The notes: generated by a model from the letters alone, not told the origin. A DNA stretch of 64,000 bases from an uncultured Bacteroidales bacterium (GCA_934699095.1 CAKUVI010000003.1:124001-188000); one strand, 5' to 3'; positions 7,124-15,876 are shown, counted from the stretch's first letter. A program made the numbers and translations.

Positions 7124-8275
7124 ATGTCAGATATTTATCAACCCATCAACATCGGCGGAGTGATGTTACGCAATAGTGTTTTGCGTGCAGCCACTGACGA
7201 GGCAATGGCAGATTCAAGTGGTTTTCCGTCCGACCAACTTGCAACACTTTACGAGCGACTTGCCAAAGGTGGTGTGGGCGGCATCATCACCGGCTACATG
7301 GGTATCAACTGCAATGGTCGCTCTCCGCAGGATGGAATGTGCCTTATTGACAAAGATGACAAGATAGAGCCGTTGCGCGATATAGTGAAGCGTGTACATG
7401 CTTTAGACACTCCGATAATTGTGCAGATAGCACATTGCGGGCGCAATGGGGCTGAAAAATACCAAAAAGTGGGTGAATTTACCGACACCCGGATTGAGGC
7501 AGTCATCAGTGATTTCGTGCAAGCCGTGCGCAGAGCCAAAGAGGCGGAGTTTGATGCGGCGGAGTTGCATTGCGCCCATGGCTATCTATTGAGTGAGTTT
7601 CTTTCTCCCAAGACCAACCACCGCTGTGATAAATGGGGCGGCAGCGTGGAAAATCGTTTCCGCATTGTGCGAGAGATCATGCTGCGCGTACGAGAGCAAA
7701 TGCCGGATTTCCCCGTTTGGGCGAAAATCAACGGAATGGAAGGCAAAGGCATCACACCTGCTTTGGCAGCACAATACGCACGGCTGATGCAAGATGTGGG
7801 CATCAATGCTGTAGAAGTGTCATGCGGTTTATCATCTGACCTGCTGATGATGACACGCGGCGAAGTGCCGTTTGAAATGCTTTGCCACGATGCACCCGCC
7901 TTCAAGGATTTGCCTCGTTGGTTGCAACGGCTGATTCGTCCGCTTGTGATGAAAGTGGCTAAAGCCCCACAACCTTGGCGCAAATATAATGTAGAGGCTG
8001 CCAAAACGATAAAGAATAGTGTGGATATTCCTGTTATTGCTGTGGGGGGCATACATGACTTGCAAGACATTCAAGAAACACTTGCTGACGGTATAGATGC
8101 CGTTGCAATCTCTCGTCCGCTTGTCCTTGAACCGAACCTCGTTAGCAAATATCAATCAGGCAAACAGACAACTGCGCGCTGTATCGCTTGCAACTATTGT
8201 GGAATAGGCATTTATCAACGCCCCTTGCGCTGTTACTATGGTAAAGTCCCTAAACATGAGATATTAAACAATTAA
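7124..8275 (+). CDS. NADH:flavin oxidoreductase (old yellow enzyme family)
   Basis: 383 residues forming a TIM barrel. The OYE signatures are NSVLRAATDEAMAD at the N-terminus, VQIAHCGRNG, the FMN/substrate segment DAAELHCAHGYLLSEFLSP, the NRFRIVREI helix and IPVIAVGGI with AISRPLVLEPN for the FMN phosphate. The final 35 residues have four cysteines (CIACNYCGIGIYQRPLRCYYG), which resembles the start of the Fe-S binding region of 2,4-dienoyl-CoA reductase-type members. The C-terminal FAD domain of that class is missing, as in other short forms. It reduces activated C=C bonds or electrophiles using NAD(P)H. It fits the redox theme of neighbouring flavodoxins. Confidence 0.9.
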   Translation: MSDIYQPINIGGVMLRNSVLRAATDEAMADSSGFPSDQLATLYERLAKGGVGGIITGYMGINCNGRSPQDGMCLIDKDDKIEPLRDIVKRVHALDTPIIVQIAHCGRNGAEKYQKVGEFTDTRIEAVISDFVQAVRRAKEAEFDAAELHCAHGYLLSEFLSPKTNHRCDKWGGSVENRFRIVREIMLRVREQMPDFPVWAKINGMEGKGITPALAAQYARLMQDVGINAVEVSCGLSSDLLMMTRGEVPFEMLCHDAPAFKDLPRWLQRLIRPLVMKVAKAPQPWRKYNVEAAKTIKNSVDIPVIAVGGIHDLQDIQETLADGIDAVAISRPLVLEPNLVSKYQSGKQTTARCIACNYCGIGIYQRPLRCYYGKVPKHEILNN

Positions 8276-8304
8276 AAATCCAGTGGCGTTGGAGTTGTGG
8301 CGAC

Positions 8305-8337
8305 TAAATAACAACCAACAGATAAATCGGAATTTAT
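8305..8337 (+). repeat. Boundary dyad motif, GG orientation
   Basis: TAAATAACAACCAACAG then ATAAATCGGAATTTAT. Just upstream GTTGGAGTTGT (8289-8299) can pair imperfectly with ACAACCAAC (8311-8319), so a larger hairpin is possible here. Confidence 0.72.
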
Positions 8338-8358
8338 AAACTTTAATTACATATTGAA

Positions 8359-9681
8359 ATGAATTCAAAATTCAACATTGTTCTATGCGCATTATGTTGT
8401 GCTCTGATTGTTTCCACATCCCTTGTGTCATGTGGCAGTATGGCCTCGAAAGATGGTACACTCTCTGAGGCCGTCGACTCGTTGAAAGGCCGAAAAGCCT
8501 TGGTGCTTTATTTCTCTCGTTCCGGCGAGAACTACATCGTGGGCAAAGTCGATAAGGGCAACACGGCCTTCTTGGCCGAGCATATTGCCGAAGCGACGGG
8601 TGCGGACATCTGCGAGATACAGTCGGAAAAGCCGTACTCCACCTACTCCTATGAGCAAATGCTCAACACCATTCTTGCTGAAAAAGAAAACAACGAACAG
8701 ACTGGCTATAAGGCCGACCTGCCAGATGCCTCCAAGTATGATGTGGTTTTCATTGGCGGTCCTATCTGGTGGGGAACTTACCCCGGCCTGATGTTCTCGC
8801 TTTTCAAAGACTATAACCTGGATGGCAAGACTATCGTGGCATTTACCACCAACGAGGGGTCGGGCATGGGTCACACGGTAGCCGACCTCAAAAAGGCATA
8901 CCCCAACGCCAAGGTGCTGAGCGGTTTTACCATGACAGGACATGAGGCACGTCAGCCTGAAGCCCGCCAGACGGTGCGCGACTGGCTCAAGTCATTCTCA
9001 TACGACACAAAGGAGGAAGCCCTCGATGTGGATGCCACCACTGGAGCCACGCCGATGGCAAAGGAACTGACTGCCGAGGGAAAAAGGAGCGAAATTACGA
9101 AGACAGAGACGGTCACCGTAACACATCAGAACGGCACAGATGAGCGTATTCAACTCGTCACGCAGGGAGCGGTGGACATGGGCGACGGCCTGCTGTGGAG
9201 TGCCGTAAACCTTGGAGCCGACACGCCTTGGCAGGTGGGCAACCATTATGCGTGGGGAGAGGCAGCTCCCAAGGAGAGCTATACTGAGGACAACTACAAC
9301 TGGCAAGGCAAGGAAGTGGGCAAGGACATCGGAGGCACATGGTACGATGCCGCCACGCAGGCACTTGGCGGAGATTGGCGTCTGCCGACCTATGAAGAGT
9401 GGCACTCGCTGATTGTGAATTGCAAACCCGAATACCTGAAAGTGAACGGTCAGACTGGCTCTCTCTTCACAGCCAAGAATGGCAACCGTCTGTTCTTCCC
9501 CGCCAACGGTTATAAATATGGAACGGAGGTTTACACTCCGCACGAAGGGTTCTATTGGTCGTCGACGAATTCCAGCACCGACAATGCCTACGTCACCTAC
9601 CTGCCGGAGAACTCCTTCGGCCAAAGCAACTACGCCAAGCCTACGGGCATTGGCGTGAGAGCGGTAAAGAGAAACAAGTAA
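8359..9681 (+). CDS. Lipoprotein: flavodoxin fused to a FISUMP-like C-terminal domain
   Basis: 440 residues. A lipobox-like signal ends in LVSC-G (residue ~25). Residues ~43-210 are a flavodoxin: the FMN loop YFSRSGENYIVG, FIGGPIWWGTYP and FTTNEGSGMG. Residues ~268-440 match the Bacteroidota FISUMP-like domain (MGDGLLWSAVNLGAD, HYAWGEAAPKESY, WRLPTYEEWHSL, GFYWSSTNSS, GIGVRAV). A periplasmic flavodoxin-type redox protein tethered to the outer or inner membrane is likely, with the second domain possibly binding a surface or glycan partner. Relative: the short flavodoxin lipoprotein at 37524. The stop TAA begins a CC-type boundary motif. Confidence 0.85.
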   Translation: MNSKFNIVLCALCCALIVSTSLVSCGSMASKDGTLSEAVDSLKGRKALVLYFSRSGENYIVGKVDKGNTAFLAEHIAEATGADICEIQSEKPYSTYSYEQMLNTILAEKENNEQTGYKADLPDASKYDVVFIGGPIWWGTYPGLMFSLFKDYNLDGKTIVAFTTNEGSGMGHTVADLKKAYPNAKVLSGFTMTGHEARQPEARQTVRDWLKSFSYDTKEEALDVDATTGATPMAKELTAEGKRSEITKTETVTVTHQNGTDERIQLVTQGAVDMGDGLLWSAVNLGADTPWQVGNHYAWGEAAPKESYTEDNYNWQGKEVGKDIGGTWYDAATQALGGDWRLPTYEEWHSLIVNCKPEYLKVNGQTGSLFTAKNGNRLFFPANGYKYGTEVYTPHEGFYWSSTNSSTDNAYVTYLPENSFGQSNYAKPTGIGVRAVKRNK

Positions 9682-9692
9682 ATTCCAATTTA
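9679..9692 (+). repeat. Boundary dyad motif, CC orientation
   Basis: TAAATTCCAATTTA, a perfect dyad around CC. Its first TAA is the stop of the flavodoxin-fusion gene. Confidence 0.75.
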
Positions 9693-9805
9693 GGGAACAG
9701 TAAACAAAAATAATAACCAAAGCCGAGACACTAATGACGTGCATCGCATATTGCGTATAAGTCCAGTTGTGGGAAACAGAGGGCTGTAAAACAAGAAAAA
9801 AAATT

Positions 9806-11026
9806 ATGAGAAAGATTTTTTTGACGACAGTGGCAGTTATCGCCTTGGCAGCCTGTTCAAGCAAACAGGGAGTAACTAACCCAATGTTCACGATGGACAC
9901 ACATCTACATGTGGATGTGCCGATGGAAAAGAAAGACATGCCTGGTCCCGACGTGGACTTGCGCACGGCGATGGAGAAGGCTGGTATGAGTGCCGTGGGG
10001 ATGACGTTCGCAGTGGATTATGTGCGGTTGAAGTACCCCGGCCATGCGTTGGAGCGTTTCAACAATGCGCTGGACGGTCAGGATGCCATCCTCAAATATA
10101 GCAAGATGAAGCGGGCGTTGAACGGCGATGACCTCCGCGAGGCTATAGAGACGGGCGAACCCGTTGCCGTGCAATGTGTGGAGGGTGCCCACTTCTTGGA
10201 GGGCGACACCACGCGCATAAAGGATGCCTACGATCGTGGACTGCGCGTGTTCTGTCTGCTCCACGACAACGATGCCTACCCTGCCCTCGGCGATGTCTAT
10301 ACAAACGAGCCGAAGTTCGGTGGACTGACGGAACTGGGCGCAGCCACCATCCGTGAATGCGAGCGTCTGGGCATCCTCGTTGACCTTGCCCACTGCGACA
10401 GCACCACCATCATGGGAGCACTGAAGGTAGCCACTAAGCCAGTTGTCGTTTCCCACACAGGACTGAGCACCCTTGCCGACACAACGAGCTTTATGGGCAA
10501 GATGATGGCCAAGCGCACCATCACGCCGCGCCATGCTAAGATGATTGCCGACAAGGGCGGTGTCATCGGCTTTTGGCCTCACGAGATGCACTCGCCCGAA
10601 GAATACGCCAAGGGCATCCGTGCGATGGTGGACATCGTTGGCATCGACCACGTGTGCATAGGCACCGATTCCAAGATTACCGAGGAGATTCATGAGTGGG
10701 AACCTTGGGGTGAGGATAAGAAAGACATGGGTCCAAAGCCTGAAGGTGATAAGGGTCCTCGTCCGGAAGGTATGGATGAAGGTCCTCATGATGGTCCGCG
10801 ACCCGATGGCAAGCCGAAGGGCGACAAAGGCGACAAGGGCGATGCTCCCAAGGGTATGCCGCAACATGACCCCAATGCCATCAACCACGTATGGAACGAC
10901 GCTCCCGAAAGCTTCTTCCCGTCCGTCATCCGTTGCCTGACAGCCGAGGGCTTCTCAGACGAGGACATCCGCAAAATATGTGGCGAGAATTTCCTGAGAG
11001 TATTCGACGAGGCAACAAAGAAGTAA
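9806..11026 (+). CDS. Membrane dipeptidase (renal dipeptidase, M19) lipoprotein
   Basis: 406 residues from the ATG at 9806, chosen because it begins a lipoprotein signal (MRKIFLTTVAVIALAAC). Family M19 features are the metal motif DTHLHVD, the bridging Glu in VAVQCVEGAHFL, FCLLHDND, ILVDLAHCDSTT and VVSHTGLS, then DHVCIGTDSK. It hydrolyses dipeptides or D-amino-acid substrates in the periplasm using two zinc ions. Residues ~300-356 are a Lys/Gly/Pro/Asp-rich collagen-like insert (PKPEGDKGPRPEG...) not found in usual members. The gene after it starts only 3 nt downstream. Confidence 0.87.
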   Translation: MRKIFLTTVAVIALAACSSKQGVTNPMFTMDTHLHVDVPMEKKDMPGPDVDLRTAMEKAGMSAVGMTFAVDYVRLKYPGHALERFNNALDGQDAILKYSKMKRALNGDDLREAIETGEPVAVQCVEGAHFLEGDTTRIKDAYDRGLRVFCLLHDNDAYPALGDVYTNEPKFGGLTELGAATIRECERLGILVDLAHCDSTTIMGALKVATKPVVVSHTGLSTLADTTSFMGKMMAKRTITPRHAKMIADKGGVIGFWPHEMHSPEEYAKGIRAMVDIVGIDHVCIGTDSKITEEIHEWEPWGEDKKDMGPKPEGDKGPRPEGMDEGPHDGPRPDGKPKGDKGDKGDAPKGMPQHDPNAINHVWNDAPESFFPSVIRCLTAEGFSDEDIRKICGENFLRVFDEATKK

Positions 11027-11029
11027 AAT

Positions 11030-12925
11030 ATGAGAAACATAGTATTAGCAACATTGTTGTCACTTTTGACAGTAACATCGTGTACGTCAAAGGTTTCCGG
11101 CCAGCCGATTAAGAGCGTGAAGTCGTATGGCTTCGTTGACCTCGAAGGGGCGAAGGTGTCGGCTATCATCGTGGAGTATGGCCAGGAGGTGAAGGCCAAT
11201 TCCGTGGATGTCGACAAGTTTAGCATCGTTGATTACACCATCCTTCAGGAGCAGCAGAACGGCTATGCCCAGACCATCGAGACCGACAGGGACGATATAG
11301 AAGGCAACGAGGGACAGATAGCACGGGTATATGTCAACAACCGCCCTGAGCCGTCGGCAGATGGTGGTACAGAGAAAGGCCGTTATGTCATCATCGAGGT
11401 GAACACCGATTATGTGCTGACGGGGCAGAATCTTGTATGGCAGACAACGATGATGGCGGGCGTGAAGCAGACGGAAGCCATCGAGGGAGTGAACGGCACG
11501 ATAGAGCCAGGTACGGAAGAAGTAAGCAATTACACTTCTGAGCAGCGCGAAGGCTGGGGAGGTCGTATGCAGACGGTCATCACCACCGACCCGGAAGGCA
11601 TCATCCTGCCGGAATTCGGTGAAGGCAGCTGTTGGACTATCCACCGCATCGGTGACGGGGCCTATTCAGCCAAACATTGTTATAGCGAATACACCGGCGA
11701 ATATTACGACTTCGAGCTGCCCTACGCCATCTATGTACCTAAAAAGGAAATACTGGAAGCCAACAAGGGCAACGTGGGGCTGACCATCCACATGGAACAT
11801 GCCGGAGCCAACTCTACCGACCCGATGGCGGCTGTCACCTCCTCACGTGCCTCTGTGATTCATGCCAGCAAGGAGATACAAGGCATCCGTCCCACTATCG
11901 TACTCGTGCCACAGATTGAGGAGAGCCGCCGCACCACCAACGACCTCGTGGCATCGAGTGAGGCCAACGCCGCCATCTGGCAACTCATCGACTCTCTTTT
12001 AGAAACCTACAAGGGCTACATCGACGAGAACCGCATCTACGGCACTGGACAGTCGATGGGCGGCATGTGCATCCTGAATATGGCTGCCCAGCGCGATAAC
12101 TTCTTTGCGGGCATCGTGGCAACCGGGGCGCAGTGGAGCAACAACTACGACAAGACATTCCAGAACGGTGGTCAGCGCACCCCCGACAACGACCCGTCGA
12201 CTTTCAATGGCTTCGGGCTTGACCGGGAGAATTACCAGAACTGGTACTATATGGTATCTGACGATAACATCCTTGTGCAGACCTGTACGGGCGACCCGAT
12301 GGCAACAGGCGAGTGGCAGGCTCTGAAAGACTACTACGAGGCTGCTGGCGTGACCATTCCCTATAGTGAGTGGGACCCGTTCCTGCCCATCGCGGACCAG
12401 GAGGCCAATGGGCAGCGATTGCTCTCTCACGACACCAACAAGGCTGGAACTGGCATCACGTGGGCAGGCTTCAACCGTGGCAGCCACATGTCAACATGGA
12501 AGTACGGCTATCAGTTGTTCTATCCCTTCCAGTGGCTCTATGCCCAGACACGTCAGACGGAGATGCAGCGTGGCAAACTGGAGCAGTTGAAGAATCCCTG
12601 GCTCGGACGCGATGCCGAAGGAAAGGTGCGAAAGGGCTCTGGTACCGACCATCTCAATTCCGCACAATTCACCCCCAGCGGTGCAGACACCATCTTCTGT
12701 GAGGGCTGGATACCCGTGAGCGCCACAATCCGCATGATTGATGCCATTCCGCAGGCAGAGCCGTCTTCTGGCACCTCGCAGGGCCGTCGTGACCCAGGAC
12801 GCAGAATAACCCGCCAAGACCTGATAGAGCAGGCACAGTCAGCCTACGAAAAACTTTCGTCCGCTGAGAAGTCGCAAGTGACAAACTATAAACAACTATC
12901 AAATCTTTTAGAAACAAACAGATAA
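11030..12925 (+). CDS. Secreted esterase with EstA-type Ig-like N-terminus
   Basis: 631 residues with a lipoprotein signal (LLTVTSC-T). Residues ~27-150 match the Ig-like domain that precedes EstA-type esterases (SYGFVDLEGAKVSAIIVEYG, VDVDKFSIVDYT). The alpha/beta-hydrolase core has Y-G-T-G-Q-S-M-G-G-M around the Ser nucleophile at ~residue 342, like PHB depolymerase or feruloyl esterases, and a later His in FNRGSHMSTWK. A C-terminal extension follows. Probably deacylates plant or host polymers. It lies 3 nt after the dipeptidase, so they are co-transcribed. Stop TAA falls in a GG-type boundary motif. Confidence 0.82.
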   Translation: MRNIVLATLLSLLTVTSCTSKVSGQPIKSVKSYGFVDLEGAKVSAIIVEYGQEVKANSVDVDKFSIVDYTILQEQQNGYAQTIETDRDDIEGNEGQIARVYVNNRPEPSADGGTEKGRYVIIEVNTDYVLTGQNLVWQTTMMAGVKQTEAIEGVNGTIEPGTEEVSNYTSEQREGWGGRMQTVITTDPEGIILPEFGEGSCWTIHRIGDGAYSAKHCYSEYTGEYYDFELPYAIYVPKKEILEANKGNVGLTIHMEHAGANSTDPMAAVTSSRASVIHASKEIQGIRPTIVLVPQIEESRRTTNDLVASSEANAAIWQLIDSLLETYKGYIDENRIYGTGQSMGGMCILNMAAQRDNFFAGIVATGAQWSNNYDKTFQNGGQRTPDNDPSTFNGFGLDRENYQNWYYMVSDDNILVQTCTGDPMATGEWQALKDYYEAAGVTIPYSEWDPFLPIADQEANGQRLLSHDTNKAGTGITWAGFNRGSHMSTWKYGYQLFYPFQWLYAQTRQTEMQRGKLEQLKNPWLGRDAEGKVRKGSGTDHLNSAQFTPSGADTIFCEGWIPVSATIRMIDAIPQAEPSSGTSQGRRDPGRRITRQDLIEQAQSAYEKLSSAEKSQVTNYKQLSNLLETNR

Positions 12926-12937
12926 ATCGGAATTTAT
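12917..12937 (+). repeat. Boundary dyad motif, GG orientation
   Basis: AACAG then ATAAATCGGAATTTAT. It contains the esterase stop (TAA 12923-12925) and abuts the next ATG at 12938, so both genes share the motif. Confidence 0.75.
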
Positions 12938-13135
12938 ATGAGATTCAATAATAGTAAAACAGATTTTGGGGTATTCATTTGGATGACATCCCTTTGTGTG
13001 ATTTCATTTGTGCTAAACATAAAAGAAGCAATTGAGGGTGAACCAGATTGGGTTGATATATTTGTTTGCCTCATGCTGATATTTTATTTTATATCCTGTG
13101 TCATTAGAGCTAAGAATAAAATGAAAAACGAATAA
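12938..13135 (+). CDS. Hypothetical small membrane protein
   Basis: 65 residues with two hydrophobic helices (about 12-28 and 40-57) and a basic end (RAKNKMKNE). No family recognised. The unit is exactly bracketed by a GG-type dyad before its ATG and a CC-type dyad after its stop, like the DUF3784 gene at 2418. An independent cassette-like insertion would explain this arrangement. Coding confidence rests on the start position and membrane pattern. Confidence 0.6.
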   Translation: MRFNNSKTDFGVFIWMTSLCVISFVLNIKEAIEGEPDWVDIFVCLMLIFYFISCVIRAKNKMKNE

Positions 13136-13138
13136 GAG

Positions 13139-13152
13139 TAAATTCCAATTTA
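13139..13152 (+). repeat. Boundary dyad motif, CC orientation
   Basis: TAAATTCCAATTTA, three nucleotides after the stop of the small membrane protein and six before the next ATG. Confidence 0.75.
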
Positions 13153-13157
13153 GCCAA

Positions 13158-13796
13158 ATGAATTTCAGTTATACAAACAGGGAGACGGACTATTTGAAGT
13201 CGCGCTGCAAGAGGATGGCAGAGGTCATTGAGAGCGTGGGGCATATTAACCGCAAGGCGGATGACGACCTCTTCTCGTCGGTGGTCCATCACATCATCGG
13301 ACAGCAGATTTCCACACGTGCTCAGCAGACCATCTGGCAGCGGATGCAGGACGCACTGGGCGAGGTAACGGCAGAAACTATTGACAGCCGGAGCGTGGAG
13401 CAGTTGCAGAGTCTGGGCATGACGTTCCGTAAGGCAGAGTATATCAAGGATTTCTGTCGCAAGGTGCTCAGCGGCGAGTTCGACCTGAAGGCCGTGGAGA
13501 CGATGAGTGACGAGGATGCCATCGCAGCCCTGTCGTCGCTGAAGGGCATCGGCGTGTGGACGGCGGAGATGATTCTGCTTTTCTGCCTGCAGCGCCCCAA
13601 CGTGCTGAGTTATGGCGACCTTGCCATACAACGCGGTCTGCGCATGGTCTATCACCACCGCGACATCACACCGCAGCTCTTCGAGCGTTACCGCCACCGC
13701 TTCTCTCCCTGCGGCAGCGCGGCCAGCCTCTATCTCTGGGCTGTGGCGGGCGGTGCTATACCAGAACTCAAAGACTACAAACCAAAGAAGAAATGA
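13158..13796 (+). CDS. DNA-3-methyladenine glycosylase (AlkA-like, HhH-GPD)
   Basis: 212 residues. The helix-hairpin-helix segment LSSLKGIGVWTAEMILLF and the catalytic Asp154 in YGDLAIQRG define the HhH-GPD superfamily. HHIIGQQIST is the upstream helix. The protein lacks the N-terminal domain of E. coli AlkA, as in many short bacterial forms. It excises alkylated purines. The stop overlaps the start of the decarboxylase (ATGA), and an MGMT follows two genes later, so this is an alkylation-repair operon. Confidence 0.9.
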   Translation: MNFSYTNRETDYLKSRCKRMAEVIESVGHINRKADDDLFSSVVHHIIGQQISTRAQQTIWQRMQDALGEVTAETIDSRSVEQLQSLGMTFRKAEYIKDFCRKVLSGEFDLKAVETMSDEDAIAALSSLKGIGVWTAEMILLFCLQRPNVLSYGDLAIQRGLRMVYHHRDITPQLFERYRHRFSPCGSAASLYLWAVAGGAIPELKDYKPKKK

Positions 13797-14965
13797 ATAG
13801 GGACATTGTCATAGAAACCGCCAAACGACACGCCTGCTTTTATGTGTACGATGGCGACGGCATAAGGAACACGGCACGCGAGCTAAGCAACGCACTGCCG
13901 GATGTAGATATGCTCTATTCCGTGAAGTGCAATCCCCATCCACAGATATTGGCAACCTTGGCAGCCGAAGGCTATGGCGCTGACGCTGCAAGTTCTGGTG
14001 AGGTGATGAGGGCTGCCGAGGCAGGAATGGCAGCAAAAGACATCTACTATTCCGCACCGGGCAAGACGCTCTCCGACATTCGCAGCACGATAGGGAAAGC
14101 CACCATCGTATGTGACAGTCTGGGAGAGATAGAAAGGGTTTGCGAAGCGGCAAGGATGCTTAACAGTCCCTTGGGCATCGGCATACGCCTGAATCCCGAT
14201 TTCTCCTTTGATGGTGGCTGCGGGGCGCCCTCTAAGTTCGGTATTGACGAAAGTGCGGCATGGCAGCTTATGTCATCATTCCATGCAGACCACGTGACGA
14301 TTGACGGCATTCACATACACCTCAGAAGCCAGTGCCTTGACATGAAGGCGATAACAAGATATTTCGGACTGGTGCTGTCGCTGGCAGACAGATTTTGCAG
14401 CCACTTCGGTGAGTTGTCGTTTGTCAACATGGGGTCATGCATAGGCATTCCCGGAGCATCCGACAGGCCAATTGACCTGAAAAAACTGAGCGGGGATGTA
14501 AATGTTCTTTTGCAGAATTTCAGATTACGCCATCCCTCTACCCGTCTGCTGGTAGAGACAGGCCGCTATGTGACAGGACCGCATGGGATATTCGTAACCA
14601 AGGTTCTGGACCGCAAGGAATCGCACGGCAAGACATTCCTCATCGTGGCCGGAATGCTGAACGGCTTTTTGCGGCCTGCCATTGCCCGCTGGATGGGTGC
14701 TTCTGGCATCAGGCAGGGGGCAGAGCCACTATTTACAAGCCAGGATGCTTACACCATTAGGGCTTTGGGCGAAGGAGAACCGACGGAACGTGTCACCATT
14801 GCAGGCAATCTGTGTACCAGTTCGGATATTGTCGCCACCGACATACCTCTGCCGCATCTTAATGTGGGTGACCTTCTGGTAATCAACAATGCGGGAGCAT
14901 ACGCCGCAGCCCTTTCGCCCATGCAATTCTCGTCAGGGGAGAAACCAATAGAATTATTCGAATAA
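13793..14965 (+). CDS. Type III PLP-dependent decarboxylase (ODC/DAP decarboxylase family)
   Basis: 390 residues from the ATG at 13793, which overlaps the glycosylase stop; an upstream open extension lies in the glycosylase gene in another frame and was not used. Lys45 in YSVKCNP is the PLP lysine. GADAASSGEV, the GGCGAPSKFGI loop, HLRSQ, ETGRYV and the C-terminal LCTSSDIVATD with NNAGAYAA are typical of alanine-racemase-fold decarboxylases. The substrate is uncertain (diaminopimelate, ornithine or a siderophore-type amino acid); the segment LCTSSDIV keeps the Cys/Asp active-site pair. Its place inside a DNA-repair operon is unusual. Confidence 0.85.
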   Translation: MNRDIVIETAKRHACFYVYDGDGIRNTARELSNALPDVDMLYSVKCNPHPQILATLAAEGYGADAASSGEVMRAAEAGMAAKDIYYSAPGKTLSDIRSTIGKATIVCDSLGEIERVCEAARMLNSPLGIGIRLNPDFSFDGGCGAPSKFGIDESAAWQLMSSFHADHVTIDGIHIHLRSQCLDMKAITRYFGLVLSLADRFCSHFGELSFVNMGSCIGIPGASDRPIDLKKLSGDVNVLLQNFRLRHPSTRLLVETGRYVTGPHGIFVTKVLDRKESHGKTFLIVAGMLNGFLRPAIARWMGASGIRQGAEPLFTSQDAYTIRALGEGEPTERVTIAGNLCTSSDIVATDIPLPHLNVGDLLVINNAGAYAAALSPMQFSSGEKPIELFE

Positions 14966-14989
14966 ATAACAAAATAACAAAACAACAAA

Positions 14990-15343
14990 ATGGCAAACAT
15001 TATCGTATTATTTGAAGTGAAGCCGACGAAGGCAGGTATGCAACGCTACCTCGACCTCGCCGCCAGTCTGAAGCCGCTCCTTGCAGGCTTCGAGGGATTC
15101 ATCCGCGCAGAGCGGTTCACCAGCCTGAACGAGGAGGGCAAACTGCTCTCCATGAACGTGTGGACAGACGAGGAAGCCGTCAGCCGTTGGCGCAACGTGA
15201 TGGAACACCGCATGAGCCAGAAAGAAGGCAGGGAAAAACTGTTCGAGAGTTACAAGATTACCGTCTGCAAGTCCATCCGCGAGTATAGCGACACCGACCG
15301 CCGCGAGGCTCCCGCAGACTCTAACGAGGCAATGGGCATCTGA
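14990..15343 (+). CDS. Antibiotic biosynthesis monooxygenase (ABM) domain protein
   Basis: 117 residues with the dimeric alpha/beta-barrel pattern: VLFEVKPTKAGMQRYLDLAA, FEGFIRAERFTSLNEEGKLLSMNVWTDEEAVSRWRN and EHRMSQKEGREKLFESYKI. Such proteins act on quinones or heme-like compounds or are of unknown role. The start follows an A-rich leader with AACAAAATAACAAAACAAC. The MGMT gene begins 3 nt after its stop, giving a tight four-gene operon. Confidence 0.82.
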   Translation: MANIIVLFEVKPTKAGMQRYLDLAASLKPLLAGFEGFIRAERFTSLNEEGKLLSMNVWTDEEAVSRWRNVMEHRMSQKEGREKLFESYKITVCKSIREYSDTDRREAPADSNEAMGI

Positions 15344-15346
15344 GCG

Positions 15347-15865
15347 ATGGACTATACAGCGCACTATAACTCGCCCATAGGCGGCATCACTCTTGGCTCG
15401 GACGGCAAGGCTCTCATCGGACTGTGGTTCGACGGTCAGAGATACTTTGCCGACGTGCTTGACCCTGTGCATGAGCAGCGGCCTGACTTGCCTGTCTTTG
15501 AGGAGACCCGTCAATGGCTTGACGAGTATTTCAGCGGACAGGAGCCTCAGTTCACCCCGCCGCTCACATTTCGAGGCAGCGACTTCCGCAAGCGGGTGTG
15601 GCAGCGGCTGTTGGAGATACCATACGGGCAGACCGTCACCTACGGCCAATTGGCCCAAACGCTTGGATGCAAGTCAGCGCAAGCCGTGGGCGGGGCCGTC
15701 GGACACAACCCGCTGTCGCTCATCGTTCCCTGCCACCGCGTGGTAGGCACAGGCGGCTCGCTGACGGGCTATGCCGGAGGCATTGACAAGAAAGTCCGCC
15801 TCTTGCAGATGGAGGGTGCGATGACACATGATTTATTCATACCAACAAGAGGCACGGCACTCTAA
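15347..15865 (+). CDS. ogt: Methylated-DNA-protein-cysteine methyltransferase
   Basis: 172 residues. Cys129 in PCHRVV is the methyl acceptor. The helix-turn-helix part with IPYGQTVTYGQLA and the tail GGSLTGYAGGIDKKVRLLQME are standard. It removes alkyl groups from O6-guanine in a single-turnover reaction. It complements the AlkA-like glycosylase at the head of the operon. The stop TAA forms the first three bases of a CC-type boundary motif. The symbol ogt is by family; no Ada domain is present. Confidence 0.9.
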   Translation: MDYTAHYNSPIGGITLGSDGKALIGLWFDGQRYFADVLDPVHEQRPDLPVFEETRQWLDEYFSGQEPQFTPPLTFRGSDFRKRVWQRLLEIPYGQTVTYGQLAQTLGCKSAQAVGGAVGHNPLSLIVPCHRVVGTGGSLTGYAGGIDKKVRLLQMEGAMTHDLFIPTRGTAL

Positions 15866-15876
15866 ATTCCAATTTA
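15863..15876 (+). repeat. Boundary dyad motif, CC orientation
   Basis: TAAATTCCAATTTA overlapping the MGMT stop. It is followed by an A-rich leader (ACAATCAACAAACAAATACT) before the FMN reductase. Confidence 0.75.

Noticed and set aside
13556..13792. Earlier start for the PLP decarboxylase
   Set aside because: The upstream open stretch lies within the AlkA-like gene in another frame. The ATG at 13793 overlaps its stop and is followed directly by family-like sequence.
1035..15876. Canonical integron attC sites
   Set aside because: I looked for the RYYYAAC ... GTTRRRY core pairs around the dyads and did not find them. The motif is too short and lacks the attC layout, so I call it a boundary dyad only. 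IntegronFinder/HattCI would decide.
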